Assembly (NCBI RefSeq): GCF_943193195.1
Contig: NZ_CALPDG010000033.1
Coordinates: forward strand, 1 to 42,374
Reading direction: 5' to 3'
DNA: 42,374 nt
Source: Mediterraneibacter agrestimuris
GTDB taxonomy: Bacteria; Bacillota; Clostridia; Lachnospirales; Lachnospiraceae
Shown here: in pieces, positions 8,521-16,271 of the stretch
How positions within the stretch are numbered: the stretch's first letter is position 1
Layout: the number at the start of each line of letters is the position of its first letter
Translations under genes and position numbers: made by a program
Notes under the pieces: generated by a model
The model's database searches: none
Told to the model about the DNA's origin: nothing
Seen by the model: only the letters and a program-made list of their open reading frames with translations

Positions 8521-10119
8521 TTAATTTTCTGATGCTCCCAGCTTCACGATAATAATACCGTCTTTTTCCATAACACTTCCTGTATCTGGCCATGAAGGCA
8601 TAGACTCAGCTATTTTCTCTGCCTGTTCCATCTGTTCAGTTGTGGGCTGCATATATGGATATCCCTGCGTTTTCAGAAAATTAAGCATTACCTTTGTTCC
8701 ATGCGCTGTATAGTAAGATACTTCAAAGAATGAATGTCCTATCAATTCCAATTGAGTACTATCAATACATGCCGGATTTCTCCATGCTCCTTTTGCCCCT
8801 ATAAATACAACCGGTTCCTGCGGAATCTCCCCCAAATTCAGTTGTTCTATACGATCTGTAATTTTAACAGCTAATGCCACATCTGACTCATATTGCACAT
8901 ATTGAGTATAATATAACCGCGCACTCATAATACTTTGATTCATAGTTACAACGATAACCGCTATCATAATAATACAATTCAAACGGAGCATAACCTTCCC
9001 CCTGTTTTCCCAAAGATTTTCTACAAGATATTGTAAAAAAAATCCCATCACAAAAGGAAGAACTATCTGCGTTCTCATTGTCGGTTCATTCCCCATAAGA
9101 ATCGTCATTAAAAAAGGACTTATCAGACAATATAGAGCCGCTGCCGCATATAACAGATAGCATGTTTTTTTCTTTCGTATGCCATTCAGTACATATATAA
9201 CTATACCTAAGCAAATAAACAAGTTTGCTTTATTATAAAAAAGCAGTTTTCCAAAATATGCCCGGTAAATATGCCTCAGAATATTATAAATACATTCTGA
9301 TATCGGTAGTTTTCCCCACATGATCTGCTCTGTTATATAGGGATTAGTACTTGCTCCTATTGCAAGAAGTACCACTTTATTGGCAATCTGGTATATTATA
9401 AACGACAAAAGAAAAGCCACAACCATTTTTATAATCAATGCTAAACAAAACTTATATTCAAGCTGTACTTCTCTTTCTCTCTCCAGACGATCATAGAATG
9501 TAATGAAACACAACGCTGCTCCTGCTGTAAACATCGGAACCAATGATTGATATGCAGAAAAAGCGATTACACAACAAAAAATAGACGGAAGACACCATAA
9601 TATGCTGCTTGTTTCACCAAAAGCCTTAAATAAACATATCAAAGCAGCTCCCACCATCAAAAGAGCAATATTGACTTCATATGCCTGCAGCAAAAATCCC
9701 GACTGTTCTGCCATAATCATAGACGTAAAGAAAAAAGAAGGAAAAATCCATCCTGTAATACTGGTTTCCTTTTTCCCCAGCCATCCAAATAAATATGTCC
9801 AGACCACACTGTTTAACAACATTGCAAATACCATTAAAAACGCTGCAATATATGGATTAAACACATATGTTCCTAAAATTTTCTTTAAAAATACCAAACC
9901 AAATCTGCCAATAGAATACCAGCTCCCATAGATTCCATTAGCATCTGCAATGATCGCCTCTGTATCATGGGATATAGATACATTAAATATCTTAATTCCA
10001 TACACCATCAGCAAAAAAACAGCTATAATCCACCAATTTATCTGATTTTCTTTTATAAAGCTCTTAATTGACGGCATTTTCCCAAGATAATTCTTCTTAC
10101 TAATCTCTTTCTGTTTCAT
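8521..10119 (-). CDS. GtrII-type glucosyltransferase, polytopic membrane protein
   Basis: A 532-residue membrane protein resembling the Glucos_trans_II (GtrII) family, which transfers a sugar from a lipid-phosphate carrier to a cell-surface polymer outside the membrane. An early extracytoplasmic loop carries the acidic segment SISHDTEAIIAD followed by WYSIGRFGLVFLKK, typical of the family. About 10-11 hydrophobic helices follow, then a soluble C-terminal tail of ~120 residues. I chose the ATG at 10119 because AGGAG lies 6 nt upstream; a longer frame begins at 10146. It overlaps the GtrB-like gene by 20 nt, which fits a donor-synthase/transferase pair. The sugar transferred is unknown. Confidence 0.82.
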   Translation of the reverse strand: MKQKEISKKNYLGKMPSIKSFIKENQINWWIIAVFLLMVYGIKIFNVSISHDTEAIIADANGIYGSWYSIGRFGLVFLKKILGTYVFNPYIAAFLMVFAMLLNSVVWTYLFGWLGKKETSITGWIFPSFFFTSMIMAEQSGFLLQAYEVNIALLMVGAALICLFKAFGETSSILWCLPSIFCCVIAFSAYQSLVPMFTAGAALCFITFYDRLEREREVQLEYKFCLALIIKMVVAFLLSFIIYQIANKVVLLAIGASTNPYITEQIMWGKLPISECIYNILRHIYRAYFGKLLFYNKANLFICLGIVIYVLNGIRKKKTCYLLYAAAALYCLISPFLMTILMGNEPTMRTQIVLPFVMGFFLQYLVENLWENRGKVMLRLNCIIMIAVIVVTMNQSIMSARLYYTQYVQYESDVALAVKITDRIEQLNLGEIPQEPVVFIGAKGAWRNPACIDSTQLELIGHSFFEVSYYTAHGTKVMLNFLKTQGYPYMQPTTEQMEQAEKIAESMPSWPDTGSVMEKDGIIIVKLGASEN

Positions 10120-11137
10120 TCTCTTCTCCTGATTCTGCGCATGCATGTATAGTCTTTTTCATCTTAGTGTGTTGTAATTCCGGTAAATATCCTTCATCCT
10201 TTCCAGAAAGATTCGTTTCTCCGCAGATATAAATTGGCCGTTTCTTCGTCTCCAGATAAGCCTTGGACAAATACATGCCGAGAATTCCCATGCAAAACAG
10301 CTGGATACCGCCCAGCAGAAGTATAATGCACACCGTAGAAGGCCATCCTGCTACCGGGTCTCCAAAACACAGCGTCTTCACCAATATCACTGCCAGAAAT
10401 ACAAATGCCGCAAAACAAACAAGAAGCCCCAGCACCGAAACAAGCGCCAGCGGCACAGTAGAAAATCCGAGAATTCCCTCAATACTATATACAAGCAGCT
10501 TCCAGAAAGACCATTTTGTCTCCCCCGCCTGCCGCTCTACGTTCTCAAACTCAATCCACTTCGTCTTGAATCCGACCCAGCCGAAAATCCCCTTGGAAAA
10601 ACGATTGTATTCACCCATCTGCAGAATTGCATCCCGGAACTGTCTTGTCATCAGACGATAATCTCTGGCACCGTCCATAACCTCCGTTGTGGAGATTTTA
10701 TTCATCAGACGGTAAAAACATCTTGCAAAAAAAGAACGTACCGGCGGTTCACCTTTTCTGGTCACTCTGCGCGTGGCAGCAGAATCATAGCCTTCTTTTA
10801 CAATTGCATCCAGCATCTCCTGAAGCAATGCCGGCGGATCCTGCAAATCCGCATCCATAATCGCTGTATAATCACCATCAGCATTTTGGAGCCCCGCATA
10901 GATTGCTGCCTCTTTTCCGAAATTCCTCGAAAAAGACAAATACTTCACCCTCTTATCCTTCTCTGCCAGTTTCTTTACAATCTCAATTGTTCTGTCCTTC
11001 GATCCATCATCAACAAACAAAACCTCAACGATATAATCCGGCAATCGTTCAGCCACGCTGCAATATTCCTTATAGAATAGCGGTAGTACCTCTTCCTCGT
11101 TATAACACGGTACTACCAGTGTAATACTTTGTTTCAT
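10100..11137 (-). CDS. GtrB/CsbB-like undecaprenyl-phosphate glycosyltransferase
   Basis: A 345-residue DPM1-like GT2 enzyme that would load a sugar onto undecaprenyl phosphate at the cytoplasmic face. Seen motifs are LVVPCYNEEEVLP, FVDDGSKDRT, SRNFGKEAAIYAGL and the metal site MDADLQDPP. Two C-terminal helices (about residues 230-255 and 267-292) anchor it, as in GtrB/CsbB. The tail after KKRPIYICGE is longer and more polar than usual (~40 residues). It is the first gene of the operon reading to rfbB, with RBS AAGGA 9 nt before the ATG. No GtrA flippase lies beside it, though one is encoded at 27230-27664. Confidence 0.9.
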   Translation of the reverse strand: MKQSITLVVPCYNEEEVLPLFYKEYCSVAERLPDYIVEVLFVDDGSKDRTIEIVKKLAEKDKRVKYLSFSRNFGKEAAIYAGLQNADGDYTAIMDADLQDPPALLQEMLDAIVKEGYDSAATRRVTRKGEPPVRSFFARCFYRLMNKISTTEVMDGARDYRLMTRQFRDAILQMGEYNRFSKGIFGWVGFKTKWIEFENVERQAGETKWSFWKLLVYSIEGILGFSTVPLALVSVLGLLVCFAAFVFLAVILVKTLCFGDPVAGWPSTVCIILLLGGIQLFCMGILGMYLSKAYLETKKRPIYICGETNLSGKDEGYLPELQHTKMKKTIHACAESGEENETERD

Positions 11138-11185
11138 CTATACTTATCCTTCCTGTTCACTCTTGTCTAAAAACCATCTTGTTAC

Positions 11186-11214
11186 ATTTTAGTCCATTTC
11201 AGCCAAAATTACAA
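11186..11214 (-). promoter_or_regulatory. Promoter of gtrB-like to rfbB operon
   Basis: On the minus strand TTGTAA (11209-11214) and TAAAAT (11186-11191) are separated by exactly 17 nt, a good sigma-A arrangement. It is about 50 nt upstream of the ATG at 11137 and downstream of the CAP-SLH terminator. Confidence 0.6.
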
Positions 11215-11268
11215 TCTAATATATTCGATATCACACTTTTCATATGTTTTTACGTGCTTTACAACAAT

Positions 11269-11305
11269 GTAAAAGGGGCATATCATCAAGACATGCCCCT
11301 TTTAC
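11269..11305 (-). terminator. Terminator after CAP-SLH gene
   Basis: A perfect 13-bp stem (GTAAAAGGGGCAT at 11269-11281, its complement at 11293-11305) with an 11-nt loop lies 10 nt past the stop of the CAP-SLH gene. The minus-strand arm ends CCCCTTTTAC, giving a T-rich 3-prime side. Confidence 0.75.
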
Positions 11306-11315
11306 CCATTTCATT

Positions 11316-12716
11316 TTAGAATACATATTTTTCCAAAAACCGCATAATAATTGTTGCGCATTCCGCACGGCTTGCATTCCCCTGTGGGTCAAGCCGCGTT
11401 CCGTCATCCTTACCGCTGATGATCTCCATACCGACTGCCCAACTCATTGCTTCCTGAGCAAATTCATTTACATAACCCGCATCACTGAATCTGCTGTAAT
11501 CCGCCGTCTGACTTACATCCTCTTGAAGGAATTTTGCAAAACGGTACATCATAACTGCCATCTGTTCCCGGTTGATATTATCCCCAGGTCCGAAGTTTCC
11601 AGTGTCGCTATATCCTGTCACAATCTTGTTTTCACTTGCCCAGAGAATTGCGTCTGTATACCACTCACCATCTTTCACATCAGGGAAAACAGCCTTATAT
11701 TCCACTTCCGGAACATCCATAAGACGATGCAAAATAACGGCAAACTGTGCACGGGCAAGATTTTGTTCCGGTCCGAAAGTTGTTCCGTCCAGTCCGGTCA
11801 TAATCTCATTATAATACACTTCTTCTACGTAATCATAATACCAGCTTTCCGGGCTGACATCGCCAAACGGCATCGGCTCATGCAGCATAATATCAACTGT
11901 TGTAGACTTCCCCTTATAACTGATAGTAACTGTCTGCTTCTGTTTTAACAGACTCATGTCAACCTCGCTGCACATCTCCTCCGTTACCGGCATATAGGAT
12001 GTGCCATGATGACATTCAATCTGAAGCATAAGCCCCAGTTCATCTATCGTCTGATCATTTTTCATAATAAACGGAATAGAATCATCTTCTGTCAGCGAAA
12101 TACTATCCGGCTCACAGGTACCTGTAAACATCTGCACCCAGTAATGACCGTATTCGCTGTCTTCCTTATAAGTATATCCCACACCAAGATGGCTGAACCC
12201 CGGCGTAAGCATATTCTCCCGATGACCATCACTTTTCCACCAGCTGGTAATTACCATTTGGGGATTAAACTGTCCCGCTGCAATATTCTCTCCGGCTGTT
12301 CCATAGCTTACTCCACACTCATCAAGCGCCGTAAAACACTCCGTACCATTTGGTCTTTCATGAGCAAACTTGACCCAAAGCTCTGGTTCACGGATATCTG
12401 CCGCTTTTTGTAAGCCTGCCTGCATGGATAAAGGTGCAATTCCATTTGCCATACGAATCTTATTCGTCAGATAAAGTACTCCCAACTCATATTCATTGAG
12501 ACTGAATTCTTCAGCATCATACGCCTCGATCAACTCACTTGAAAATCCTTCCAGATCTTCCGGTATTACTGCTTCGCTAAAAGCCTGAACTTCCTCCTCT
12601 GGAATCGTAGTAAATGCTTCTCCGATTTCCATGTCTGCTGCCTTCACCGGTAAAGTGACACAGCCTAACAATAAGCTGAACGCCGCCAGTCCCGCAATAC
12701 TCTTGTGCCTTCTCAT
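11316..12716 (-). CDS. Secreted CAP-domain protein with three SLH domains
   Basis: A 466-residue exported wall protein. Residues 1-27 are a signal peptide (hydrophobic AGLAAFSLLLGCV, likely cut after VKA). A CAP/SCP domain (PF00188) spans about 80-200, with candidate cavity residues H119, E143 and H165 in the segments FAHERPNG, GTAGENIAAG and SDGHRENML. Three SLH repeats cover roughly 290-466, each with an F-x-D-V...W-Y start and an R-A/E-Q/C core. SLH repeats anchor proteins to a pyruvylated secondary wall polymer. CAP proteins of bacteria are mostly of unknown activity. RBS AGGAGG is 7 nt before the ATG. The gene has its own promoter and terminator. Confidence 0.92.
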   Translation of the reverse strand: MRRHKSIAGLAAFSLLLGCVTLPVKAADMEIGEAFTTIPEEEVQAFSEAVIPEDLEGFSSELIEAYDAEEFSLNEYELGVLYLTNKIRMANGIAPLSMQAGLQKAADIREPELWVKFAHERPNGTECFTALDECGVSYGTAGENIAAGQFNPQMVITSWWKSDGHRENMLTPGFSHLGVGYTYKEDSEYGHYWVQMFTGTCEPDSISLTEDDSIPFIMKNDQTIDELGLMLQIECHHGTSYMPVTEEMCSEVDMSLLKQKQTVTISYKGKSTTVDIMLHEPMPFGDVSPESWYYDYVEEVYYNEIMTGLDGTTFGPEQNLARAQFAVILHRLMDVPEVEYKAVFPDVKDGEWYTDAILWASENKIVTGYSDTGNFGPGDNINREQMAVMMYRFAKFLQEDVSQTADYSRFSDAGYVNEFAQEAMSWAVGMEIISGKDDGTRLDPQGNASRAECATIIMRFLEKYVF

Positions 12717-12753
12717 TTTCTTTCCTCCTGATTTTTTAATATTGTTCTACCGA

Positions 12754-12769
12754 TGCAAATACATTTGCA
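12754..12769. promoter_or_regulatory. Palindrome in the leader of the CAP-SLH gene
   Basis: TGCAAAT (12754-12760), two bases, then ATTTGCA (12763-12769) form a perfect 7-2-7 palindrome in the leader, between the promoter at 12810-12838 and the start codon. It could be an operator or a small RNA hairpin. No regulator is known. Confidence 0.35.
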
Positions 12770-12809
12770 CACTCCGTGCCTTCACATCCGCACAGACCAT
12801 CTTGTTGAT

Positions 12810-12838
12810 ATTTTAATACTTTTATCAGATAAATACAA
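12810..12838 (-). promoter_or_regulatory. Promoter of CAP-SLH gene
   Basis: On the minus strand TTGTAT (12833-12838) and TAAAAT (12810-12815) are 17 nt apart. The predicted leader is about 85 nt long. It lies just downstream of the SLH-NlpC stop, so the two SLH genes can be transcribed separately. Confidence 0.5.
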
Positions 12839-12852
12839 TACCCTGTTACTTT

Positions 12853-13887
12853 TCACAACACTCTTCTAATTGTCTTGATCGGTCCCATCCATTTTAATTC
12901 ATCTTCAACAGTTCCTTGTTCCATTGTTGCCATATGAATTAATTTCCCGTTACCGGAATAAATCCCCACATGTTCATAGGCGCTGAAAAACACCAGATCC
13001 CCTGGCTGCATATCTTTTTCTTCCACTTCAATCCCGATTACCTCCTGCTCCCATGTAGATCTCGGCAATGTAATTCCAAATTCTGCATAAATCAACTTTA
13101 CAAATCCAGAACAGTCCGTACCGGTTGTCAGACTATTACCGGCATATTGGTACGGTGTCTTTCCTACCCACTGTCTTGCATAATTCACAACAGCCTGTCC
13201 CTTTTCCGTTCCTTCCGGCACTGACGGATTCCCCGGTTTGTTATTTTCAGTTCCGGTCGGAATCCAGTCATTTTCCAGATATCGCTGAATAATCGTAGAA
13301 CATTCTGCTCTGTTCGTTGTTCCCTGCGGATTCAAGTTTCCCTTATCCCCTTTTACCAGCTCATGTGCGACTGACCACTGCATTGCCTCATAAGAAAAAC
13401 TGCTGACCTGCAATGCATCCGGATAATTGTTGATATCTGCACGCGCCTTAGATTCCTTTCCTGTATAACGTGCAAACCGGTACATCATGACTGCAATTTC
13501 CTGTCTTGTAACAGACTGCCCCGGCATAAATGTATTGGTATCGATATATCCCGTTACGATTCCTGCTGAACTTGCCCATGCCACTGCATCTGAATACCAC
13601 TCTCCCGCCTCCACATCTGAAAATGTACTCGGCACTGCCGGCTCCGGTGAGCCTGCCATACGATGCAGGATCACTGTAAACTGTGCACGTGCCAAAGGCT
13701 GCCCCGGTCCGAATGTTGCGGAATCCAGCCCAGTCATAATCTGCTTATCAGAAACATATTGAACAGACTCATAATACCAGTCTGCCATATTCACATCTGT
13801 ATATACCGCCGCTTGAACGACGTTTACTGATAACCCCGCTGCTAAAATAATTGCCCCCGCTGTTTTCAACAACTTCTGTATTTTCAT
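12853..13887 (-). CDS. SLH-anchored NlpC/P60 peptidoglycan hydrolase
   Basis: A 344-residue exported cysteine peptidase predicted to cleave stem peptides in peptidoglycan. A signal peptide covers residues 1-27 (cut after VQA). Three SLH repeats lie at about 28-205, then a short P/G/N-rich linker, then NlpC/P60 from ~230. The catalytic Cys is C259 in GTDCSGFV; H306 (EHVGIY) and H318 (LIHMA) are the likely His and polar partner. SLH repeats being N-terminal here and C-terminal in the neighbouring CAP protein is a common alternation. I chose the ATG at 13887 (RBS AGAGGA, 7 nt); a TTG one codon earlier is possible. The gene has a near-consensus promoter of its own. Confidence 0.93.
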   Translation of the reverse strand: MKIQKLLKTAGAIILAAGLSVNVVQAAVYTDVNMADWYYESVQYVSDKQIMTGLDSATFGPGQPLARAQFTVILHRMAGSPEPAVPSTFSDVEAGEWYSDAVAWASSAGIVTGYIDTNTFMPGQSVTRQEIAVMMYRFARYTGKESKARADINNYPDALQVSSFSYEAMQWSVAHELVKGDKGNLNPQGTTNRAECSTIIQRYLENDWIPTGTENNKPGNPSVPEGTEKGQAVVNYARQWVGKTPYQYAGNSLTTGTDCSGFVKLIYAEFGITLPRSTWEQEVIGIEVEEKDMQPGDLVFFSAYEHVGIYSGNGKLIHMATMEQGTVEDELKWMGPIKTIRRVL

Positions 13888-13987
13888 CAATTTATCCTCT
13901 TCTTGTAGAAAACTGATAATATCACATCATGCAACATTACCAGTTTCGTATTTTCTTAATAATTATTCATCTTTCTGTAACAATTGT

Positions 13988-14016
13988 ATCATAACACTAC
14001 TTGGGGATTGTGTCAA
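13988..14016 (-). promoter_or_regulatory. Promoter of SLH-NlpC/P60 gene
   Basis: On the minus strand TTGACA (14011-14016), 17 nt, TATGAT (13988-13993): a near-consensus sigma-A promoter. The leader is about 95 nt. It lies between the recombinase stop (14024) and the SLH gene. Confidence 0.75.
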
Positions 14017-14018
14017 TT

Positions 14019-14037
14019 TGGAATTACAGCAATTCCA
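14019..14037. repeat. Small hairpin at the recombinase stop
   Basis: TGGAATT (14019-14025), loop ACAGC, AATTCCA (14031-14037) form a 7-bp stem across the recombinase stop codon, directly next to the -35 of the SLH-NlpC promoter. It may be a weak terminator or a recombination-site arm; neither can be decided by eye. Confidence 0.3.
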
Positions 14038-14947
14038 CACACCTTCGCTTATCTTCCAGATTCGGATGCACATACAGATTCAATGTCAGGTTGACAGACG
14101 AATGTCCCAGAAGCTCACTGACAATTTTATAATCCGCCCCATTTTCAATACACCTTGTAGCAAATGTGTGCCGCAGTGCATGGAACTTGATTGGCTGAAT
14201 TCCATGCTGCTCCACAAATTTCTGATAATGCTCCCTGTAGGCTCTAGGCTCAATATAAGAAGTTGTGCCTGTCAAAACATATTTTCCCCGCTGCTTTCCC
14301 ATCTGTTCTAATAGCTCTAACAAGGCATTTGAGATTGGTACATTTCTCACAGATTTTTCCGACTTGGGTGTAGTAATCACTATCTTTGTAACCCCTTTTC
14401 CAACTGCTGTCTTTAGATAAATACGCTGCAGTGTTTTATTAATATGAATTAATCGATTCGCCAGATCAATATCTTCCCACTTTAAAGCACACAATTCCCC
14501 GATTCGCATGCCTGTACACAAGGAAATTGCATATCCCAGCGTTTCGCAATCCAAATGCCTTCTTATCAGCCTCATCACCTGCTTCTGCTGCTCGCCGGAC
14601 CATACTTTAATTCCACTTTTTTCCCTACTGGGAGGATACTTCATCGTGCGGTTCCGTACCTCCAGCTCATAACATTCCTCATAATCCTTGAGACACATCT
14701 TCAATATCACAATCATATCCTTGACTGTCTTGACTGCTAGTCCGCCACTTCCATTCAATTTCCCGTTTTTCGACCAGAATATAATCCTTTCCTGAAGCAT
14801 ACGATTGGAAATCTCCCCTATCTCAATTCCTTGAAATGCGGGAATAATGTGATTATACATCGCAACCAGATAATTTGCATATGTCGATTCCTTCACATAA
14901 TTCCTTTTGTTTTCCAGCCAGATTGCTGCCCACTGCTCAAATTTCAT
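14024..14947 (-). CDS. Solitary tyrosine recombinase (phage-type integrase)
   Basis: A 307-residue site-specific recombinase. The N-terminal SAM-like core-binding domain covers about 1-100 (FEQWAAIWLENKRNYVKEST), and the catalytic domain about 115-307. All catalytic residues are present: R148 (GMRIGEL), a beta-hairpin Lys near 195, H256 and R259 (HALRH), H282 (GHSS) and Y292 (NLYVHP). It lacks the extra N-terminal arm-binding domain of Tn916-type integrases. I chose the ATG at 14947 because AGGAG lies 10 nt upstream; a GTG three codons earlier is too close to that site. No excisionase, relaxase or phage genes are nearby and no attachment site is apparent, so it may be an element remnant or a stand-alone recombinase/invertase. 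Confidence 0.9.
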   Translation of the reverse strand: MKFEQWAAIWLENKRNYVKESTYANYLVAMYNHIIPAFQGIEIGEISNRMLQERIIFWSKNGKLNGSGGLAVKTVKDMIVILKMCLKDYEECYELEVRNRTMKYPPSREKSGIKVWSGEQQKQVMRLIRRHLDCETLGYAISLCTGMRIGELCALKWEDIDLANRLIHINKTLQRIYLKTAVGKGVTKIVITTPKSEKSVRNVPISNALLELLEQMGKQRGKYVLTGTTSYIEPRAYREHYQKFVEQHGIQPIKFHALRHTFATRCIENGADYKIVSELLGHSSVNLTLNLYVHPNLEDKRRCVELL

Positions 14948-15027
14948 TGCCACCACTCTCCTGACGTTTTTACTTACCAGTATAACGTATCAGAACAAGA
15001 CATCTATTGGCACGATTTGCAGAAAAA

Positions 15028-15052
15028 CCCCGGCAGTCACTAACCGCCGGAG
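15028..15052 (-). terminator. Terminator of the lic operon
   Basis: On the minus strand CTCCGGC pairs with GCCGGGG (15028-15052, one G-T pair) and is followed by five T residues (15023-15027). It is 24 nt past the stop of the licB-like stub and ends the operon that begins at 21187. Confidence 0.75.
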
Positions 15053-15076
15053 TTGTCTTAATCATAATAACCAGAT

Positions 15077-15340
15077 TCATTTTCTTTTTGCAAACAATTC
15101 CTTAAAATCTGCCGCTGCAAAAATCCCACATACAATAACTACAACCGAACAGATAACTGTTACCGGAGTAATAACACTTGTATCTCTTAAAATCACAACA
15201 GTAAAAACAATTGCCCATGCAGCATAGGTAACATTCAGCGCCATAGATTTAGATGCTCCGATCTCAGATATTGCCCTATAATAACAAAGGTATGATACCG
15301 TAGCAAAAAAAGCTGCCAACACAATAATCCCCGCTGCCAT
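15077..15340 (-). pseudogene. Truncated LicB-like DMT (EamA) transporter remnant
   Basis: An 87-residue frame matching only the end of a drug/metabolite-transporter family protein: three hydrophobic helices (about 3-23, 33-52, 57-77) with the typical CYYRAISEIGASKSMALN linker. Complete members such as LicB, the choline permease of lic operons, have ten helices and ~290 residues. An in-frame TAG lies two codons upstream of the ATG, so the N-terminal part is absent rather than missed. A good AGGAGGG site 9 nt before the ATG means it may still be translated. It sits 28 nt after licA, where licB belongs. It could alternatively be a functional half-size protein. Confidence 0.65.
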
Positions 15341-15368
15341 TTTCTATTTCCCTCCTCATCACACTTCC

Positions 15369-16271
15369 CTACAATTCATTAAAAATGTCAATATTTTTCT
15401 TCAAGCGCTCATACCGTTCTTCTGCCCAGTCCTCCATCGGCTGTCCGTCAAAGGGCACTCTTGTCTTTGCCCACAAAGTCCACAAATAATCCACATACAG
15501 CTTATTAGCAAGAAAATGTTTCCAATCAGCATCCGATGGCTCTTTTCCGAAATATTCAGTTAAAAACAACTCATCATGACTATGCCCGTATGCTGCTTCA
15601 ATCGAAACTTCCGCAAGATCCCAAAGTCCGTCATTCATACCCGCATATTCCCAGTCGATCAAATACATACGTCCATAACCTGACTTCACCCAGTTTTCAC
15701 ACAAAGCATCGTTATGACAGGGCACCTTTCTAATATCGCACATGCTGTCAACCTCTGCCTTTATTTTCATAACCGTTATCTTAATTTCCTCATAGTCATC
15801 AAACATATCAACATTGTTAGAAAATATGATTTTCTCATATGACTTTGCCATATCAAAGACTTCAAACGGTACTTTTGTATCTACGCCACAGGTATGAAGT
15901 TTTCTAAAAATGACAGCGGCCTCTTTTATATTTTCCTTCTCACGCATCGTCTCCGCCGACATCGTAACCGCATCCTCAATGAACTCTGTAACCTTAGCTC
16001 CATCTTCGCCAAAATATAACAATTTAGCATCGATCTCCAAATCACATGCCAGCTCTGTACTGACTCGCTCATCACCTCTGACGATCATTTTCTCAGTCCC
16101 TTCACCCGGAATTCGTACGATGTATTGATCCCCATCTGCAAACATTACTTTATATGTACGGTTGGTCAATCCACCCATACGTTCTATCTCTGCATATTCA
16201 GACTTTCCTGCTACCTTTTGAAGCAGTTCTTTCACCACACTGATATCTTTTGTTTCAATTTGTTTAGCCAT
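15369..16271 (-). CDS. licA: Choline kinase (LicA-like)
   Basis: Phosphorylates choline with ATP to phosphocholine, the first step of CDP-choline formation for phosphocholine decoration of envelope polymers. It has the choline/ethanolamine-kinase fold: GGLTNRTYKV early, the Brenner-type catalytic loop CHNDALCENW, and the metal-binding IDWEYAG about 20 residues on. Length is 300 residues, as in LicA. I chose the ATG at 16271, preceded by GGAGG 8 nt upstream; the licC stop and this start share one base (TAATG), so they are translationally coupled. A related aminoglycoside-phosphotransferase-type kinase with another substrate is possible, but the licC neighbour strongly supports choline. Confidence 0.88.
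   Translation of the reverse strand: MAKQIETKDISVVKELLQKVAGKSEYAEIERMGGLTNRTYKVMFADGDQYIVRIPGEGTEKMIVRGDERVSTELACDLEIDAKLLYFGEDGAKVTEFIEDAVTMSAETMREKENIKEAAVIFRKLHTCGVDTKVPFEVFDMAKSYEKIIFSNNVDMFDDYEEIKITVMKIKAEVDSMCDIRKVPCHNDALCENWVKSGYGRMYLIDWEYAGMNDGLWDLAEVSIEAAYGHSHDELFLTEYFGKEPSDADWKHFLANKLYVDYLWTLWAKTRVPFDGQPMEDWAEERYERLKKNIDIFNEL

Noticed and set aside
11244-11948. 234-codon plus-strand open frame
   Set aside because: Antisense to the SLH repeats of the CAP protein and crossing its terminator; no RBS.
14019-15060. Integrative element with attachment sites
   Set aside because: Only the recombinase is present; I found no direct repeats suitable as att sites and no tRNA gene.
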